Of a DNA stretch of 5,913 nucleotides, positions 5,319 to 5,913 are shown in pieces; position 1 is the first letter of the stretch; each line of letters opens with the position of its first letter. The notes beneath the pieces are model-generated. The model was not told the origin of the DNA, did no database searches, and saw only the letters and a program-made list of their open reading frames with translations. The stretch covers positions 1 to 5,913 of the forward strand of contig JBGTLA010000163.1 of the NCBI GenBank assembly GCA_041744375.1. Direction: 5' to 3'. The DNA is from JBGTLA01 sp041744375. GTDB lineage: Bacteria > Actinomycetota > Acidimicrobiia > Spongiisociales > ZC4RG35. The translations under genes were made by a program, and so were the position numbers.

Positions 5319-5913
5319 GCGCCCTTCCCGCCCTGGTGGGGATGGTGCACCTGGCTCCCCTGCCCGGTTCTCCCCGCTTCGGCGGATCGATGCCCCCTGT
5401 CGTGGAAGACGCGGTGCAACGCGCCGCCACTCTCGCCGCGGCCGGATTCGGCGCCCTGATCGTCGAGAACTTCGGCGATGTGCCTTTCCATGCCGACATC
5501 GTGCCCCCCGAGACGGTGGCGGCGATGACGCGGTGCGTGGACGCAGTGGTGCGGGCCGTGTCGATACCCGTCGGTGTCAATGTCCTGCGCAACGATGGCC
5601 TGGCCGCGGTGGCGATCGCCGCCTGCACCGGCGGCGCTCTCGTGCGCGTCAACGTCCTGACAGGCACCATGTTCACCGACCAGGGCACCATCGTCGGTCG
5701 GGCGGCCGAATTGATCCGGTCCCGCCGGCGCCTCGCCCCCGACGTGGAGGTCTGGGCAGACGTATTCGTCAAACACGCCACCCCGCCGGCCGGGCTGACA
5801 TTGGAACAAGCGGCCCTCGACACGTGGGAGCGCGGCTGTGCCGACGCTCTCATCGTCTCCGGTCCCGGGACGGGCCACGCCCCCGACATGGACCGCTTCG
5901 CCCGCATCCGGGC
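5315..5913 (+). CDS. BtpA/SgcQ-family TIM-barrel protein, 3'-truncated by the window edge
   Basis: The first 199 residues are visible; the family is usually about 260-280 long, so perhaps 60-80 are missing. Conserved blocks appear in order: MVHLAPLPGSPRFGG at 10-24, IVENFGDVPF at 49-58, PVGVNVLRND at 85-94, RVNVLTG at 111-117, TDQGTIVGRAAEL at 121-133, ADVFVKHATP at 148-157 and VSGPGTG at 181-187. These are characteristic of BtpA, first linked to photosystem I stability in cyanobacteria, and its homologue SgcQ, found in a sugar-type operon of E. coli. The reaction is unknown, but the fold suggests a phosphate-binding (beta/alpha)8 enzyme. In a non-photosynthetic relative a sugar or nucleoside metabolic role is more likely. 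GTG 5315 is the farthest upstream start, since the frame is closed by TAG at 5261 and holds no earlier start codon. GTG 5336 and ATG 5342 are alternatives. No Shine-Dalgarno is visible. The 91-nt gap before the gene holds most of the tandem repeats and a weak 5-bp inverted repeat (5296-5300 with 5311-5315) that includes the first base of the GTG. Confidence 0.9.
   Translation, partial: MSALPALVGMVHLAPLPGSPRFGGSMPPVVEDAVQRAATLAAAGFGALIVENFGDVPFHADIVPPETVAAMTRCVDAVVRAVSIPVGVNVLRNDGLAAVAIAACTGGALVRVNVLTGTMFTDQGTIVGRAAELIRSRRRLAPDVEVWADVFVKHATPPAGLTLEQAALDTWERGCADALIVSGPGTGHAPDMDRFARIR

Noticed and set aside
5165..5878. A 237-codon - strand frame with repeated LVTDRP near its end
   Set aside because: It is antisense to the well-supported BtpA-like gene, and the peptide repeat is only the reverse reading of the 18-bp DNA repeat.

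Overview
The window is GC-rich, with C or G at most third codon positions, and every gene I can support lies on the + strand. Start signals are mixed. Some genes have a good Shine-Dalgarno, while others start 6-7 nt after a TAnnnT hexamer, as leaderless actinobacterial genes do. Together with an actinobacterial-type DinB-fold protein (TIGR03084-like), this suggests a high-GC actinobacterium, possibly of the Acidimicrobiia. The taxonomic call is inference; there is no rRNA or other marker gene here.

Layout. Positions 1-1446 hold the 3' part of a gene for a CobT-like von Willebrand A (VWA) protein. Its stop overlaps the start of a CobS/MoxR-like AAA+ ATPase gene (1446-2429), so the two form a translationally coupled ATPase/VWA pair. 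After 26 nt comes a long LOG-family (PGGxGTxxE) nucleotide phosphoribohydrolase-like gene (2456-3541). After 51 nt comes a class I polyphosphate kinase 2 (3593-4447). After 47 nt, behind a possible leaderless promoter, comes a TIGR03084-like predicted metal-binding protein (4495-5223). Four 18-bp tandem repeats begin inside its last codons and run to 5282. A BtpA/SgcQ-family TIM-barrel gene starts at 5315 and leaves the window at its 3' end. No tRNA, rRNA, CRISPR, insertion sequence or integrase was seen, and no stretch over 300 nt lacks a gene.

How the genes may relate. The AAA+/VWA pair resembles the CobS/CobT chelatase helper pair and the MoxR/VWA metal-insertion or chaperone pairs, but no large chelatase subunit (CobN/ChlH type) is in view. 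LOG proteins cleave nucleoside monophosphates, and class I PPK2 interconverts polyphosphate and nucleoside diphosphates. Those two neighbours could both act on the nucleotide pool, but this is only a neighbourhood inference.

Most worth a second look: (i) the ATPase has Asp where Walker A normally has Ser/Thr and Ser where Walker B normally has Asp, an apparent reciprocal swap; (ii) an 18-bp tandem repeat has amplified a stop-codon region; (iii) a small repeat-encoded frame links two genes by a GTGA overlap at each end; (iv) the PPK2 Walker A loop has Gly in place of the usual Asp. Overall this looks like a mostly ordinary chromosomal region with a few local oddities, not a clear new system.
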